Source of the DNA: Candidatus Poribacteria bacterium
Lineage (GTDB): Bacteria > Abyssobacteria > SURF-5
Reading direction: 5' to 3'
DNA: 64,000 nt
Assembly (NCBI GenBank): GCA_016215705.1
Contig: JACRIR010000051.1
Coordinates: forward strand, 1-64,000
Position 1 is the first letter of the stretch; each line of letters begins with the position of its first letter. The translations under genes and the position numbers were made by a program. The notes beneath the pieces are model-generated. The model was not told the origin of the DNA and did no database searches. It saw only the letters and a list, made by a program, of their open reading frames with translations. Positions 10,601-18,972 of this stretch are shown here, one piece after another.

Positions 10601-11134
10601 GTCATTCTGGGCGGAATGGTTTCCAAGATCAAAACGCACGTGCCCAAGCAGAAACAAGAACGCATGGGGTTCGTTACTCTTGAGGATATGGACGGTTTTG
10701 TTGAAGTGGTTGTGTTCTCTGATCTGTTCAGCCGCGCCTCGAGTTTGCTCGAGGAGGATGCCATCATCATGGTTTCGGGCAGGGCGAGCTACCGGGACGG
10801 AGAAGCAAAGGTCGTAGCTGAAGACATCGTGCCGCTCGAGAAGGCGGAAGAACAGTTCGCGCGCGCTGCCCACGTCAAGCTGATGACTGCGGGAATGGAG
10901 GAAAGCACGCTCGAGCAACTCGCAAATATAGTGAACGGCGCATCAGGTGGCTGCAAACTTTTCATTCACTGCGTCACGCCCGAGAACCAGGAGGTGATAG
11001 TTCAATGCTCTGTTGTCAAGGGTCTCAAGCCGGGCCCTCAGACCAGAGAACAGATCGAGAACCTCATGGGGCCCGGTTCAGTATGGTTCAGCATCAGCGC
11101 CGACCCCGTTCCCTCGTGCGCCCCCACGGAATGA
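7667..11134 (+). CDS. dnaE: DNA polymerase III alpha subunit
   Basis: Catalytic subunit of the replicative polymerase. Domains in order: PHP domain from residue 1 (HLHVHTEYSLLDGACK), polymerase palm with the PDIDIDF catalytic aspartates near residue 402, the tau/beta-binding and helix-hairpin-helix region near 800-880, and an OB-fold near 960-1050. 1155 aa is typical of DnaE1. The start is TTG at 7667, fixed by a strong GAAGGAAGGATAGGA Shine-Dalgarno at 7647-7661 and the conserved N-terminus. The gene stands alone. The PHP domain keeps the HxH motif, so metal binding is plausible. Confidence 0.96.
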   Translation: MKHSNFVHLHVHTEYSLLDGACKIDNLLDRASEYNMPALAITDHGNMFGVIDFCNAAKKRNIKPIVGSEMYVAKGKRSDRKSTEKTRDYHHLTLLVMDEEGYKNLMFLSAASFREGFYYKPRIDKEILKGHARGLLALSGCLEGEPASFLLQGKKEKALAAVRAFQDIFGPENYYLELQDNGLNEQKTIFRGMIELARQTGAGLVATNDVHYVDRGDALAQDVLMCIQTNTTIKDPNRLRFSTQEFYLKSPEEMAALFAEVPDAISNTLQVAERCNYKFGHAEAHLPHFDVPKGYTADGYLRELCEEGLKQRYPHVTPDIRKRLDMEMEVIAKMGYSGYFLIVSDFVRFARSKKIPVGPGRGSAAGSLAAYLLGITNLDPLKHGLLFERFLNPERVTLPDIDIDFCYERRGEIINYVIEKYHKDNVAQIITFGTMAAKAAIRDVGRALGLPYGRVDQIAKLVPNELNITLKDAIARVPEMQTIMKEDPEVAQLLEIAQSLEGISRHTSTHAAGVVISPRPIYEFAPLYQSSNGDVTTQYSMTNLEAIGLLKMDFLGLKTLTVIDQTLQMVKHLHGKQIDIDNLPLDDPATFRLLNNAQTLGVFQLESAGMRDLARKVGIDRFDELVAVVALFRPGPMNMLPDYIKRKHGEIPIEYETPELEPILKETYGVMLYQEQVMKIASDLAGFSLSEADILRKAMGKKEPAIMERNREAFVNGALRNGIAKGVAEEIFKKMAQFAGYGFNKSHSAAYALIAYQTAYLKANYPIEYMAALLSSEMGNTPKLASYIEECRKMNISVLPPDVNISHLRFTVAENEIRFGLAAVKNVGENAIKAIIEERRKGGPFKSLFDFCARIDSHLVNKRVIESLVKCGAFDTPVAKRSRIFGAIDSALEQGQSVQHDKEIGQTQLFDLAAAESSPATVRYPAVEEWPDFKQLKHEKEVLGLFISGHPLAKFADRLHSLATTDSVRLPQTKDGEAVILGGMVSKIKTHVPKQKQERMGFVTLEDMDGFVEVVVFSDLFSRASSLLEEDAIIMVSGRASYRDGEAKVVAEDIVPLEKAEEQFARAAHVKLMTAGMEESTLEQLANIVNGASGGCKLFIHCVTPENQEVIVQCSVVKGLKPGPQTREQIENLMGPGSVWFSISADPVPSCAPTE

Positions 11135-11224
11135 TACAATTGTTGCGGACTTGAAACCAGCAAATAAACAGAGATGACGAGCGCGTTGGGAAAGGCCTAG
11201 TCAAATTCTATTTTGACGCCGCAG

Positions 11225-11262
11225 AAAATGGGGACACAATGCTGCATCGTGTCCCCTATTTT
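11225..11262. repeat. GGGGACAC-family palindrome
   Basis: Inverted repeat with arms 11225-11241 and 11245-11262 (GGGGACAC...GTGTCCCC, flanked by AAAAT/ATTTT). It sits just after dnaE and could fold into a terminator-like hairpin. The same element recurs at 27347-27385, 40145-40183, 42004-42044 and 59809-59853, and as a half copy at 41431-41455. Confidence 0.75.
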
Positions 11263-11285
11263 CTTCCTCCAGTCCCCGACTTGTT

Positions 11286-11314
11286 TTGTAAGTCACAGGA
11301 AGACATGCTATAGT
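11286..11314 (+). promoter_or_regulatory. weak sigma70-type promoter for the barrel protein
   Basis: TTGTAA at 11286-11291, 17-base spacer, TATAGT at 11309-11314. It predicts a leader of about 130 bases before the ATG at 11450. Confidence 0.3.
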
Positions 11315-11334
11315 AGTGTCTCGTTGCATGGACT

Positions 11335-11440
11335 CGTGTCACAATACTTCCGCTGCAAAATCCCCCACCCACCCTTTAGCGTAGGGGGGTTGCAAAACGA
11401 TCTCTCGGGGTACGATCCGAGAGGGATTGCCTAACGAAAG
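11335..11440 (+). other. structured mRNA leader with two hairpins
   Basis: Two hairpins can be drawn in the predicted leader: a stem of AATCCCCC with GGGGGGTT at about 11360-11392, and CTCTCGG with CCGAGAG at about 11402-11423. The latter lies close upstream of the GAAAGG Shine-Dalgarno. I do not recognise a riboswitch class. Confidence 0.3.
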
Positions 11441-11449
11441 GATGCGAGG

Positions 11450-13132
11450 ATGCGCACACTGTTCTACGGGTCTTGCCTGTCTCTCCTGCTGGTGCTTTTA
11501 CCCTTACGCAATTCCACGGCGCAGGAATATCATATGCTCGACACCGAAGAAGCCTTCACGGTGGGCCAAGGGAATATTAGAACAGAAGTCGAGTTCGGTA
11601 TCACCAAACAGCCCGATGCATCGGAATTATACAATATACCGCGTCTTCGGCTGACCTACGGATTGAGCGAGTGGGCCGACTTGGAATTGGAATATGAAGT
11701 TCTCGCCGTCAACGACACCGACTTCACTGAGTTTAGTGAAGGGACCACCAATGTGGACCATGACGACGCGGGTACAGGAGACCTGAGGATCAAACTCAAG
11801 GTCATTCCCTACGAATTTGGTCGGCATGACATGGGCTTTCAATTCATAACAAAACTTCCAAATGCTGATCAGCACGAAGGGCTTGGCACAAACGAGACCG
11901 ATCTCACAGGGCAGGTTCTATTCTCCAGTGATTGGGGCCGACTCAAGACTCATGTTAACGCCGGCTTGGCTGTTCTCGGAGACCCGGCGAGGAATGGAAA
12001 CCAAAACGACTTCTTGATATGGGGAGCGGGAGGGGAATACACTCTCACCGATTCTCTGACGCTGATGGGCGAAGTCGAAGGATCAACAGCGGCCGAACAC
12101 GGCACGGAAGGCTTCACCGAGAATATCACCGAGGGCTCCGAAGGGAACGCGCGCGCAAGGGTGCGCTTTGCTCTCACCGGGCCGATTGGGCGATGGAGAT
12201 GGGGAATCAGCGGATTCAAGGGCATCAATAGTCACACGGAAGACTGGGGAGCTCAGTTCGGCCTCAGCCGAACGTGGGGCATCGGCAGCTCAAGAGAGAC
12301 CGCAAAGCCGCCGCTGGCGCGAGGAACCATCCCTGAATCCTACTTCAACCCTCTGAAGACAGAAGAAGCTTACACTATCGGCGAACATGACTTCCGCACT
12401 GAAATAGGCACCGCCTATGTCAGGCAACCAGACGAATCTGACCTCTATGTAATCCCGGATTTGACCGTGGGATGGGGGATTGGACCCTGGGCTGACCTGC
12501 AATTCGAGTTCCAGTATTTGAAAGTGAAAGATACCGTCCGGCTCGACGTGAACGAAGGTGTTCTCGAAGATAACATCGATGCGAATGGGAGGGGCGACGT
12601 CAGAATGAAGTTCAAGGCGTCTCCTTTTGAATGTAAATACGGCAGACTGGGAATCCAATTCATCACGAAGGCGCCAAGCGCAAGTGACGACGACGCCCTC
12701 GGCACGGATGAAGTCGATTTTATAGCCAAGGGTCTTTTTTCTACCGATTGGTCGCAGTTCTTCGCAGACGGTCCATTCAGTCGTCTGAGAACACATCTCA
12801 ATGCGGGTTTATCAGTACAGGGGGACCGAAACAGGTTGGGAATACAACGTGACTACCTGCTGTGGGGAGTCGCAGCCGATTACGACATCATGCCTTCGCT
12901 TACTCTCTGGGCGGAAGCAGAAGGTTCCGAATCCGGAAAAGACAGCGCCAACATATCCGAAGGTGACTTCGGTAAAGCATATGCGGAAGCGCGTGTCGGG
13001 CTCACAGGCCCTCTCCCCAAAATGGCTTTTCTCGAAGATTGGAAATGGGGCGTCACCGCTTCGGCAGGCCTCAGCAATCGCTCACGAGATTGGACTGCAA
13101 GCGTGGGTCTCAGCCACACGTGGGGATTATGA
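11450..13132 (+). CDS. duplicated outer-membrane beta-barrel protein
   Basis: Begins with a signal peptide (hydrophobic residues 8-24, cleavage near STAQ-E). The mature protein consists of two similar halves of about 260 residues each. The first opens with DTEEAFTVGQGNIRTE (near residue 30) and the second with KTEEAYTIGEHDFRTE (near residue 302). Both contain IPxLxxxxGxxxWADLxxEFxY, GDxRxKxKxxPxE, GxQFITKxPxA and LGTxExDF blocks, and both end in GLSxTWG. Alternating polar/aromatic residues fit amphipathic strands, and the chain ends Trp-Gly-Leu. It could be two linked barrels or one large barrel. It resembles porin-like transporter/phenol-degradation barrel families, but I cannot assign a substrate. 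It is monocistronic, and 560 aa is about twice a single unit. Confidence 0.7.
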   Translation: MRTLFYGSCLSLLLVLLPLRNSTAQEYHMLDTEEAFTVGQGNIRTEVEFGITKQPDASELYNIPRLRLTYGLSEWADLELEYEVLAVNDTDFTEFSEGTTNVDHDDAGTGDLRIKLKVIPYEFGRHDMGFQFITKLPNADQHEGLGTNETDLTGQVLFSSDWGRLKTHVNAGLAVLGDPARNGNQNDFLIWGAGGEYTLTDSLTLMGEVEGSTAAEHGTEGFTENITEGSEGNARARVRFALTGPIGRWRWGISGFKGINSHTEDWGAQFGLSRTWGIGSSRETAKPPLARGTIPESYFNPLKTEEAYTIGEHDFRTEIGTAYVRQPDESDLYVIPDLTVGWGIGPWADLQFEFQYLKVKDTVRLDVNEGVLEDNIDANGRGDVRMKFKASPFECKYGRLGIQFITKAPSASDDDALGTDEVDFIAKGLFSTDWSQFFADGPFSRLRTHLNAGLSVQGDRNRLGIQRDYLLWGVAADYDIMPSLTLWAEAEGSESGKDSANISEGDFGKAYAEARVGLTGPLPKMAFLEDWKWGVTASAGLSNRSRDWTASVGLSHTWGL

Positions 13133-13450
13133 TGCCGCGGGTGTAGCGGCCATGGTTCTTGAGACTGTCCCGTAATCACTCCTGTCCGAGACAATTAAGA
13201 ACCATATCATGAATCTTGTGACCCGTGGGGTTTTTCGGTATATCTTGTAAGAGCAGACCTCTTTACTAATTGGCGACCCTTTCGCCTTGGTTCGCCTTCC
13301 GCTTGGCTCCTCCCGCCTTTACTGCGCTTGCCGCGCGTCCAGTGGCTGTAACTCGCTTGAGTTTTAGACCTCATATCCCCTATAATAAAAGCCAAACTAG
13401 TAGTCCTTTACATACAACGAGTTATAACTGGGAGGTATTGCCGGCGAGAG
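13133..13450. other. intergenic region upstream of the LPS operon
   Basis: There is no gene. The only feature I can support is the promoter at 13357-13386. The remainder is C/T-rich spacer text. Confidence 0.5.
13357..13386 (+). promoter_or_regulatory. sigma70-type promoter of the LPS heptose operon
   Basis: TTGAGT at 13357-13362, 18-base spacer, perfect TATAAT at 13381-13386. It lies 64 bases upstream of the acyltransferase ATG and is the only good promoter seen before the run 13451-21880. Confidence 0.5.
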
Positions 13451-14347
13451 ATGAAAGGGGTAGTTTTGAGGTGGGTTGCAGGCGTCCTGAGATGGATATT
13501 CGCCCGATTGTCACCCGAGGTTGCGGGTTCTGTCGGGATAATCCTCGGAGATGTCGTGCGTGTTCTTGACGCCAGGCATCGGCGAATAGCGCGCTTCAAC
13601 CTCCGAATGGCCTTCGGCGCCTCAAAGTCAGAAAAAGAAGTAAAACAAATAGTACGGGACGTTTTCCGCAATATTGGGCAGACAGCCGTAGAATTCATGC
13701 AAATCCCGTCTCTCACCTATGAAAAAGCCCTCAGCATGATTACTCCGGAACACCGTGAGAGACTGGACGAATGCTTGCGGGCGGGAAGAGGCGTCGTACT
13801 GCTTGGCTCGCATTTCGGCAACTGGGAGCTCATGGCTGCCGCAGGCGCTATTGCCGGATATAGACTGTCGGCTGTGGCCAGGCCGCTTGACGATCCGGAC
13901 CTGGAGAGAATAGTCCGCGGAATCAGGGAATCGTCCGGACTTTGCATAATCCCGCGGCGCACGTCGGCGCTCGCAATAGTGAGGAAATTCAAGCGAAACG
14001 AGATCGTAGGCGTTCTCGCCGACCAGAATACAAGAAAACAGAACGTCTTTGTGGATTTCTTCGGGGTGAAGGCCGCAACGACACCCGGACCGGCGCTGCT
14101 CGCCATGAAAACCGGCGCCATTCTTGTGCCCGCATTCATGCTGCGTGAAGCGCGCGGCAAACACAAGCTCATAATCGAGAAACCGATTGAAGTGATACGG
14201 ACGGGTGATGAGGAGGCGGATGTGGTCGCCATGACTCAGAAATGCGCTGCCATTCTGGAAGAGTATGTCAGAAGATATCCGGAGCAATGGTTTTGGGTCC
14301 ACAGGCGCTGGAGGACCCGGCCTCCCGGAGAACCGCCCCTTTATTAG
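13451..14347 (+). CDS. lysophospholipid/lipid A acyltransferase, LpxL/HtrB family
   Basis: Inner-membrane-associated acyltransferase of the HtrB/LpxL family, expected to add a secondary acyl chain to lipid A or a related lipid. The catalytic HX4E motif is H121-FGNW-E126, followed by the conserved ADQN segment near residue 195 and VDFFGVKAATTPGPALLA near 205-222. One hydrophobic N-terminal segment is present. 298 aa is the family norm. The start ATG follows GGGAGG and GAGAG purine runs. It is the first gene of an operon with heptose genes, supporting a lipid A role, but the specific acyl position cannot be told. Confidence 0.85.
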   Translation: MKGVVLRWVAGVLRWIFARLSPEVAGSVGIILGDVVRVLDARHRRIARFNLRMAFGASKSEKEVKQIVRDVFRNIGQTAVEFMQIPSLTYEKALSMITPEHRERLDECLRAGRGVVLLGSHFGNWELMAAAGAIAGYRLSAVARPLDDPDLERIVRGIRESSGLCIIPRRTSALAIVRKFKRNEIVGVLADQNTRKQNVFVDFFGVKAATTPGPALLAMKTGAILVPAFMLREARGKHKLIIEKPIEVIRTGDEEADVVAMTQKCAAILEEYVRRYPEQWFWVHRRWRTRPPGEPPLY

Positions 14348-14429
14348 TGATGAGCTTCTTGAGTACAGGAAGAGCGGCAGTGAAGGGCTCAGGTAGCAAG
14401 GCGCCGCGTGGCAGGCGCGTGAGGGAAAA

Positions 14430-15386
14430 ATGGCAAGAACAAGGCGATACAAACCCGCGAATCTCACGAAAGTGAGAACACATAGCATCAAGAGCCGGAA
14501 AACCAAAGTGTCGCTGCGGCAGTTTGCATCGCTGCCGGAGCCCGACGCAAGTTTCACCGAGTTTCTGGCTTCACTCCCGGATGTCCTCGCCGTCACTCGC
14601 CTCAGGAACTTAATCAACGATATTCTTTCCGCCCGAAAAGCCGACAGGCCCGTCGTGGCCGCGTTCGGTGGACATGTCGTAAAGTGCGGGCTTGGACCCA
14701 TTATCATAGATTTGATGCGAAGAGGATTCATAACCGCCATCGCGATGCATGGGGCGACGGCTATTCATGACTATGAGATCTCGCTCATAGGTCAGACCTC
14801 CGAGGACGTGGAGGCAGTCTTGAAGGATGGCTCGTTCGGCATGGCGCGTGAGACTCCTCATGCGTTCGGGCGCGCCGCGAAGCTGGCATCTAGAAAGCGA
14901 GTGGGCCTCGGGCGCGCACTCGGCGATCTGATATTATCGGAGAAGAATCCGTATTCGCCGTTCAGTATTCTCGGCGCTGCCGCTGATCTCGATACTCCCG
15001 CCGCCGTAATGCTTGCGCTTGGGACCGACACCGTTTGCATGCATCCGGACTTCAATGCTGAAAAGCTGGCTGCCGCCAGCTACGTTGATTTCCGCACTCT
15101 TGTGTCGATTGCCGCCGATCTCGAAGGGGGAGTCTGGATGAATATCGGTTCCGCTGTAATTCTGCCCGAAGTATTCCTGAAGGTATTGAGCGTTGCTCGA
15201 AACATGGGCAACCGGGTCGAAAAGTTCACCACCGCCAACCTCGACATGAATCAGCACTATCGTCCGAATACCAATGTTGTGGGCAGGCCCACGAAGCGCG
15301 GGTATTCAATAACAGGCCACCACGAGATCATGACGCCGCTGCTGCGCATGGGAATTATTTCCGCGGCCAAAGGAAAGATTCTGTGA
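14430..15386 (+). CDS. conserved protein with deoxyhypusine-synthase-like fold
   Basis: A 318-aa cytosolic protein I cannot name with confidence. The segment FGGHVVKCGLGPIIIDLMRRGFI, then the MHGATAIHDYE block near residue 110, and later LGTDTVCMHPDF and FTTANLDMNQHYRPN look like a Rossmann-type fold of the deoxyhypusine-synthase/DHS-like kind, with a long basic N-terminus (many Arg/Lys in the first 28 residues). From memory, homologues sit next to heptose biosynthesis genes in Geobacter-like genomes. Here its stop overlaps the hldE start by four bases (GTGA), implying coupled expression and a role in or near ADP-heptose or core synthesis. Hypusine chemistry itself is not expected. Confidence 0.6.
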   Translation: MARTRRYKPANLTKVRTHSIKSRKTKVSLRQFASLPEPDASFTEFLASLPDVLAVTRLRNLINDILSARKADRPVVAAFGGHVVKCGLGPIIIDLMRRGFITAIAMHGATAIHDYEISLIGQTSEDVEAVLKDGSFGMARETPHAFGRAAKLASRKRVGLGRALGDLILSEKNPYSPFSILGAAADLDTPAAVMLALGTDTVCMHPDFNAEKLAAASYVDFRTLVSIAADLEGGVWMNIGSAVILPEVFLKVLSVARNMGNRVEKFTTANLDMNQHYRPNTNVVGRPTKRGYSITGHHEIMTPLLRMGIISAAKGKIL

Positions 15387-16864
15387 GGGAAGGGCTAATC
15401 TCTCGTCTGGAAACGACACAGAACCCGGCCATTCTTGTGACCGGCGACATCATGCTCGATATGTACGTGTGGGGGAACGTTGAACGGATTTCTCCGGAGG
15501 CGCCGGTCCAGGTGCTAAAGATAGAGTCCGAGGAGCCGCGTCCGGGCGGAGCCGGCAACGTGGCGGCGAACCTCTCCGCACTCGGCGCAAGGGTCTCCTG
15601 CTGCGGCATTGTCGGTGACGATGCTAATGGCCGCCTGCTTTGCCGGCTGCTCGGAAAGCTCCGAGTCGACACATCCGGAATGCTGCGGGATAAGGAGCGC
15701 CCCACTACGGTAAAGACGCGAATGATCGCCCACGGTCAACAGTTGCTGCGGGTGGACAAAGAAGAGACACGACCTCCCACGGAAACAATTGAGAAGAAGT
15801 TGCTTGAGCGCATAAACGCTTTGCTGCCCTCGTGCGACGCCGTGCTGCTATCAGACTATGGGAAGGGCACTCTGTCTGACGACGCAATCAGGAAGATTGT
15901 GGCGGCCTCCAATAAGAACCATAAGCCTGTCCTTGTCGATCCCGCCAGGCATCGCTCTGTCGAGTCTTACAGACAGTGCACCGTATTGAAACCGAATCGC
16001 ACCGAAGCCGCTCTGGCCGCCGGCATGCAGATAACGGACGAGGTTTCGCTGGAAGCTGCGGCAACGAGATTGCTCGACGTCTCCAAAGCCATGTGCGTTC
16101 TTGTAACCGAGGGAAGCAATGGGATGACGGTTTTCAGGAAGTCATCCGAACCGCTGCACGTCGGCGGTCTGAGTCGCCCCGTTTATGACATTACCGGCGC
16201 GGGTGACACCGTTCTGAGCCTCCTGGGATACGTTCTCGCCGGCGGGGGAACTATTGAGGAAGCCGCCGAGATCGCAAATGTCGCGGGGAGCATCGTCGTA
16301 GGCAAGCTCGGCGCCGCGCCGGTCACGAAGCAGGAAATCATCCGAGAATTGATGAGTTTTCAGCACGTTGCGTCCCACAAAATCAAGACAAGCGACGAAA
16401 TTGCGGCGGTCTGTAGGGAACACAGGCGGCGAAAAGAAAAAATCGTATTTACGAATGGCTGCTTTGACTTGCTCCACGTCGGCCACATAAAGCTTTTTCA
16501 GTTCGCCAAAAACAATGGGGAGGTTCTTGTCGTCGGACTGAACTCGGATGCCTCGGTGAGAAAGCTCAAGGGGCCCTCAAGGCCGCTGCTGAAACAGACC
16601 GAGCGGGCATACATCCTGTCGGCGCTCGAACAGATTGATTACATTGTCGTGTTCGAGGAGACTACTCCGCTGAAACTCATCAAGGTGGTCAAGCCCGATG
16701 TTCTTGTGAAAGGCGCTGATTATACCAGGGACACGGTCGTCGGCAGGGATTTTGTGGAGTCTTACGGCGGACGTGTTGAACTTGCTCCACTCGTGGAAGG
16801 CGCATCTAGTTCCGGCATCATGTCGCGGATTGTCAATAACAAAAACATCCCTCAGAAATCGTGA
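15383..16864 (+). CDS. hldE: bifunctional heptose-7-phosphate kinase / heptose-1-phosphate adenylyltransferase
   Basis: Makes ADP-D-glycero-D-manno-heptose for the LPS inner core together with GmhB. Residues 1-~330 form a PfkB/ribokinase domain: GGAGNVAANLSALGA near 55 and the DITGAGD motif at 269-275 with catalytic D275. Residues ~350-490 form a cytidylyltransferase-like domain with FTNGCFDLLHVGH at about 356-368 and a late GADYTRD segment. The full fusion is the HldE arrangement (493 aa). The GTG start overlaps the previous stop. gmhB follows nine bases later, so kinase, phosphatase and adenylyltransferase are co-transcribed. gmhA and the epimerase hldD are not in the window. Confidence 0.94.
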   Translation: MREGLISRLETTQNPAILVTGDIMLDMYVWGNVERISPEAPVQVLKIESEEPRPGGAGNVAANLSALGARVSCCGIVGDDANGRLLCRLLGKLRVDTSGMLRDKERPTTVKTRMIAHGQQLLRVDKEETRPPTETIEKKLLERINALLPSCDAVLLSDYGKGTLSDDAIRKIVAASNKNHKPVLVDPARHRSVESYRQCTVLKPNRTEAALAAGMQITDEVSLEAAATRLLDVSKAMCVLVTEGSNGMTVFRKSSEPLHVGGLSRPVYDITGAGDTVLSLLGYVLAGGGTIEEAAEIANVAGSIVVGKLGAAPVTKQEIIRELMSFQHVASHKIKTSDEIAAVCREHRRRKEKIVFTNGCFDLLHVGHIKLFQFAKNNGEVLVVGLNSDASVRKLKGPSRPLLKQTERAYILSALEQIDYIVVFEETTPLKLIKVVKPDVLVKGADYTRDTVVGRDFVESYGGRVELAPLVEGASSSGIMSRIVNNKNIPQKS

Positions 16865-16873
16865 AAGGTCTCC

Positions 16874-17476
16874 ATGACTTTGGCAAATCGAGCAGTGTTC
16901 CTCGACCGCGACGGAACCATCAACGAAGAATGCGGCTACCTGAACCATCCGGACCGGCTGAGGCTGATCGAAGGAGCCCCCGAGGCTGTCGCGCTGCTTA
17001 ATCGTCACGGATTCAAGACGATCGTGGTGTCGAATCAGTCCGGGGTCGCCCGGGGGTATTTCCCCGAAAAACTCCTGGGAGCCCTTCACGACAAGATTCA
17101 GGCCCTTCTCAAGGCGCATGGCGCAGCCCTGGACGCGATATATTACTGCCCTCATCACTCCAGCGTCGGCGAGCCGCCTTACAGGCAGGATTGCGAATGC
17201 CGGAAACCGAAACTCGGAATGATTCACAGGGCTGAAATAGAATTTGCGGTCGATGCGCGACGCTCCTATATGGTCGGCGATAAACTGAGCGACGTCGAGT
17301 TCGGAAAGCGCGCGGGCTGCAAGACTATTCTGGTTCTGACGGGCTATGGCAAGGGCGAATGGGAATACAATCGGGAGAAATGCCCCGTGAAACCGGACTA
17401 CGTTGCGGCGGATGTCCTCGGCGCCGCAAGGTGGATTGTCAATGACCTGAAAAACCGGGAACAGAGTCCACGATGA
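16874..17476 (+). CDS. gmhB: D-glycero-beta-D-manno-heptose-1,7-bisphosphate 7-phosphatase
   Basis: HAD-superfamily phosphatase acting between the two HldE activities. Motif I is FLDRDGT with D11 and D13; SNQSGVARG gives motif II; C92/H94/C107/C109 form the zinc loop typical of GmhB; VGDKLSDVEFGKRAG near 137-151 gives the later acidic motif. 200 aa is the expected size. Its end overlaps the next gene by four bases (ATGA). Confidence 0.93.
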   Translation: MTLANRAVFLDRDGTINEECGYLNHPDRLRLIEGAPEAVALLNRHGFKTIVVSNQSGVARGYFPEKLLGALHDKIQALLKAHGAALDAIYYCPHHSSVGEPPYRQDCECRKPKLGMIHRAEIEFAVDARRSYMVGDKLSDVEFGKRAGCKTILVLTGYGKGEWEYNREKCPVKPDYVAADVLGAARWIVNDLKNREQSPR

Positions 17477-18972
17477 AGGTTCTTTTTATATACCCGAACT
17501 TGAATGCTCAGGTTGGCTTCAATTACGGAGTCGCCTTCCTGTCTGCTTGCCTGAAGGAAAGCGGCCATTCTACGGCCCTCCTTAACATCAACGAACAACT
17601 CGGATTCGATTTTGACGTTGCAAGGATCAGACGCGAGGTAACCGCGTTCGCGCCGGACCTGATCGGTTTCTCGGTCGTGAGCAATCAATATCGCTTCGCC
17701 CGCGAGATCGCGCGCGACATAAAAACGTATTGCAAAGCGCCCATTGTCTGCGGCGGCATTCATCCGACAATGGACCCCGAAAGCGTGCTGCGGGATGGAT
17801 GCTTCGATTACGTGTGTGTTGGAGAAGGCGAGCGCGCAATAGTCGAGCTTGCGGACGCATTGGAAAACGGTAGCCCCACAACCGGTATCGAGAATATTTG
17901 GCTCAAAGTTGAGGGGGATATTATCCGGAACCACGTGCGGCCGTTTGTGCCACTCGAATCTCTCCCCCGAAAGGACTACGAGATTTTCGAGTTTCAGAAG
18001 ATGATCGACGCGAAGGACGGCTGGGTCGGAATCATGAGTTCGAGGGGTTGCCCTTTCAGTTGCTCATATTGCTTCAATCATCGTTTGCGCGAGCTCTATG
18101 AGCGTGACCTTGGCTGCTCCGCAGCCGCGCTGCGCTACATCAGGTATCATCCCGTGACCGCCGTGATTGACGAAATAGAGACGCTGCTGTCATCGTACAA
18201 GAATATAAAAACCATCATCTTCGACGATGATCTGTTCACACTGAACAAGAACTACTTGAGAGAGTTTTGCAGGGAATACGGCCGGCGCGTCGGCCTGCCT
18301 TTTGTGTGCAATGCGCATGTGAAAGTGTTTGACGAGGAGGCGGCAGGATGTCTGAAGGAAGCAGGCTGCCGGATTGTGAAATTCGGGCTCGAAAGCGGGA
18401 GCGACCGGGTCAGGCGCGAAATACTGAACCGGCGTATGTCCAATGACGACATCATTCGCGCGTTTGCGACCGCCGAACGCTTCGGATTCCACACGTCTGC
18501 ATTTGTGATTATCGGCTTCCCTCGCGAAACCATAGCCGAAATCCACGAAACAATAGAACTGCTCGCGCGCATAAGGCCCGGCCGATTTCGCTGGTCGGTC
18601 TTTTTCCCGTTCGTTAACACGCGCGCATATGACATTGCGCGCGAAGGGGGGTTCATCGACTTCGAGAAGCTCGAGAGCCTTACCAATTTCACGGATGAAT
18701 CCGCTCTCGACTTCGGGCCCACGCACAACCTGCTCCTCCGAAAACTGAGGACAACGTTTCCCTGGTACGTCAATGCCCGCGCAAATTTCAAGTGCTCCCC
18801 CCTCTATTCCGAACTCATCGAGCGCGTCGAGAAGATCACGCCGGAGGAATGGCCCAAAGTGGAGGAGTCCGTCACCCGGATTGATACCGACATCTCGCGA
18901 ATGCTGGACCTCTCGGAAGAGCCGCATTACGGCTATAAGTACAATATGTTCACGGCGGTGAGAAGCTATTAA
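17473..18972 (+). CDS. B12-binding-domain radical SAM protein
   Basis: Class B type radical SAM protein. The N-terminal ~140 residues have the cobalamin-binding-like fold (YGVAFLSACLKESGH, VCGGIHPTMDPE, CVGEGE). The radical SAM cluster is C193-x3-C197-x2-C200 (GCPFSCSYC). IIFDDDLFTLN and VKFGLESGSDRVRREILNR are later radical SAM core motifs. Such enzymes usually methylate or rearrange lipids, sugars or antibiotics. It is translationally coupled to gmhB and followed directly by a heptosyltransferase, so an LPS- or glycan-modifying role is inferred. The exact reaction is unknown. The 499-aa length is normal. Confidence 0.85.
   Translation: MKVLFIYPNLNAQVGFNYGVAFLSACLKESGHSTALLNINEQLGFDFDVARIRREVTAFAPDLIGFSVVSNQYRFAREIARDIKTYCKAPIVCGGIHPTMDPESVLRDGCFDYVCVGEGERAIVELADALENGSPTTGIENIWLKVEGDIIRNHVRPFVPLESLPRKDYEIFEFQKMIDAKDGWVGIMSSRGCPFSCSYCFNHRLRELYERDLGCSAAALRYIRYHPVTAVIDEIETLLSSYKNIKTIIFDDDLFTLNKNYLREFCREYGRRVGLPFVCNAHVKVFDEEAAGCLKEAGCRIVKFGLESGSDRVRREILNRRMSNDDIIRAFATAERFGFHTSAFVIIGFPRETIAEIHETIELLARIRPGRFRWSVFFPFVNTRAYDIAREGGFIDFEKLESLTNFTDESALDFGPTHNLLLRKLRTTFPWYVNARANFKCSPLYSELIERVEKITPEEWPKVEESVTRIDTDISRMLDLSEEPHYGYKYNMFTAVRSY

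Noticed and set aside
13628-14740. 370-codon minus-strand open frame
   Set aside because: Antisense to the LpxL-like acyltransferase and the following gene, which have clear motifs.
18959-18961. In-frame TGA before the heptosyltransferase as a selenocysteine codon
   Set aside because: The upstream frame is the end of another gene and shows no conserved heptosyltransferase sequence; a start-codon explanation is simpler.
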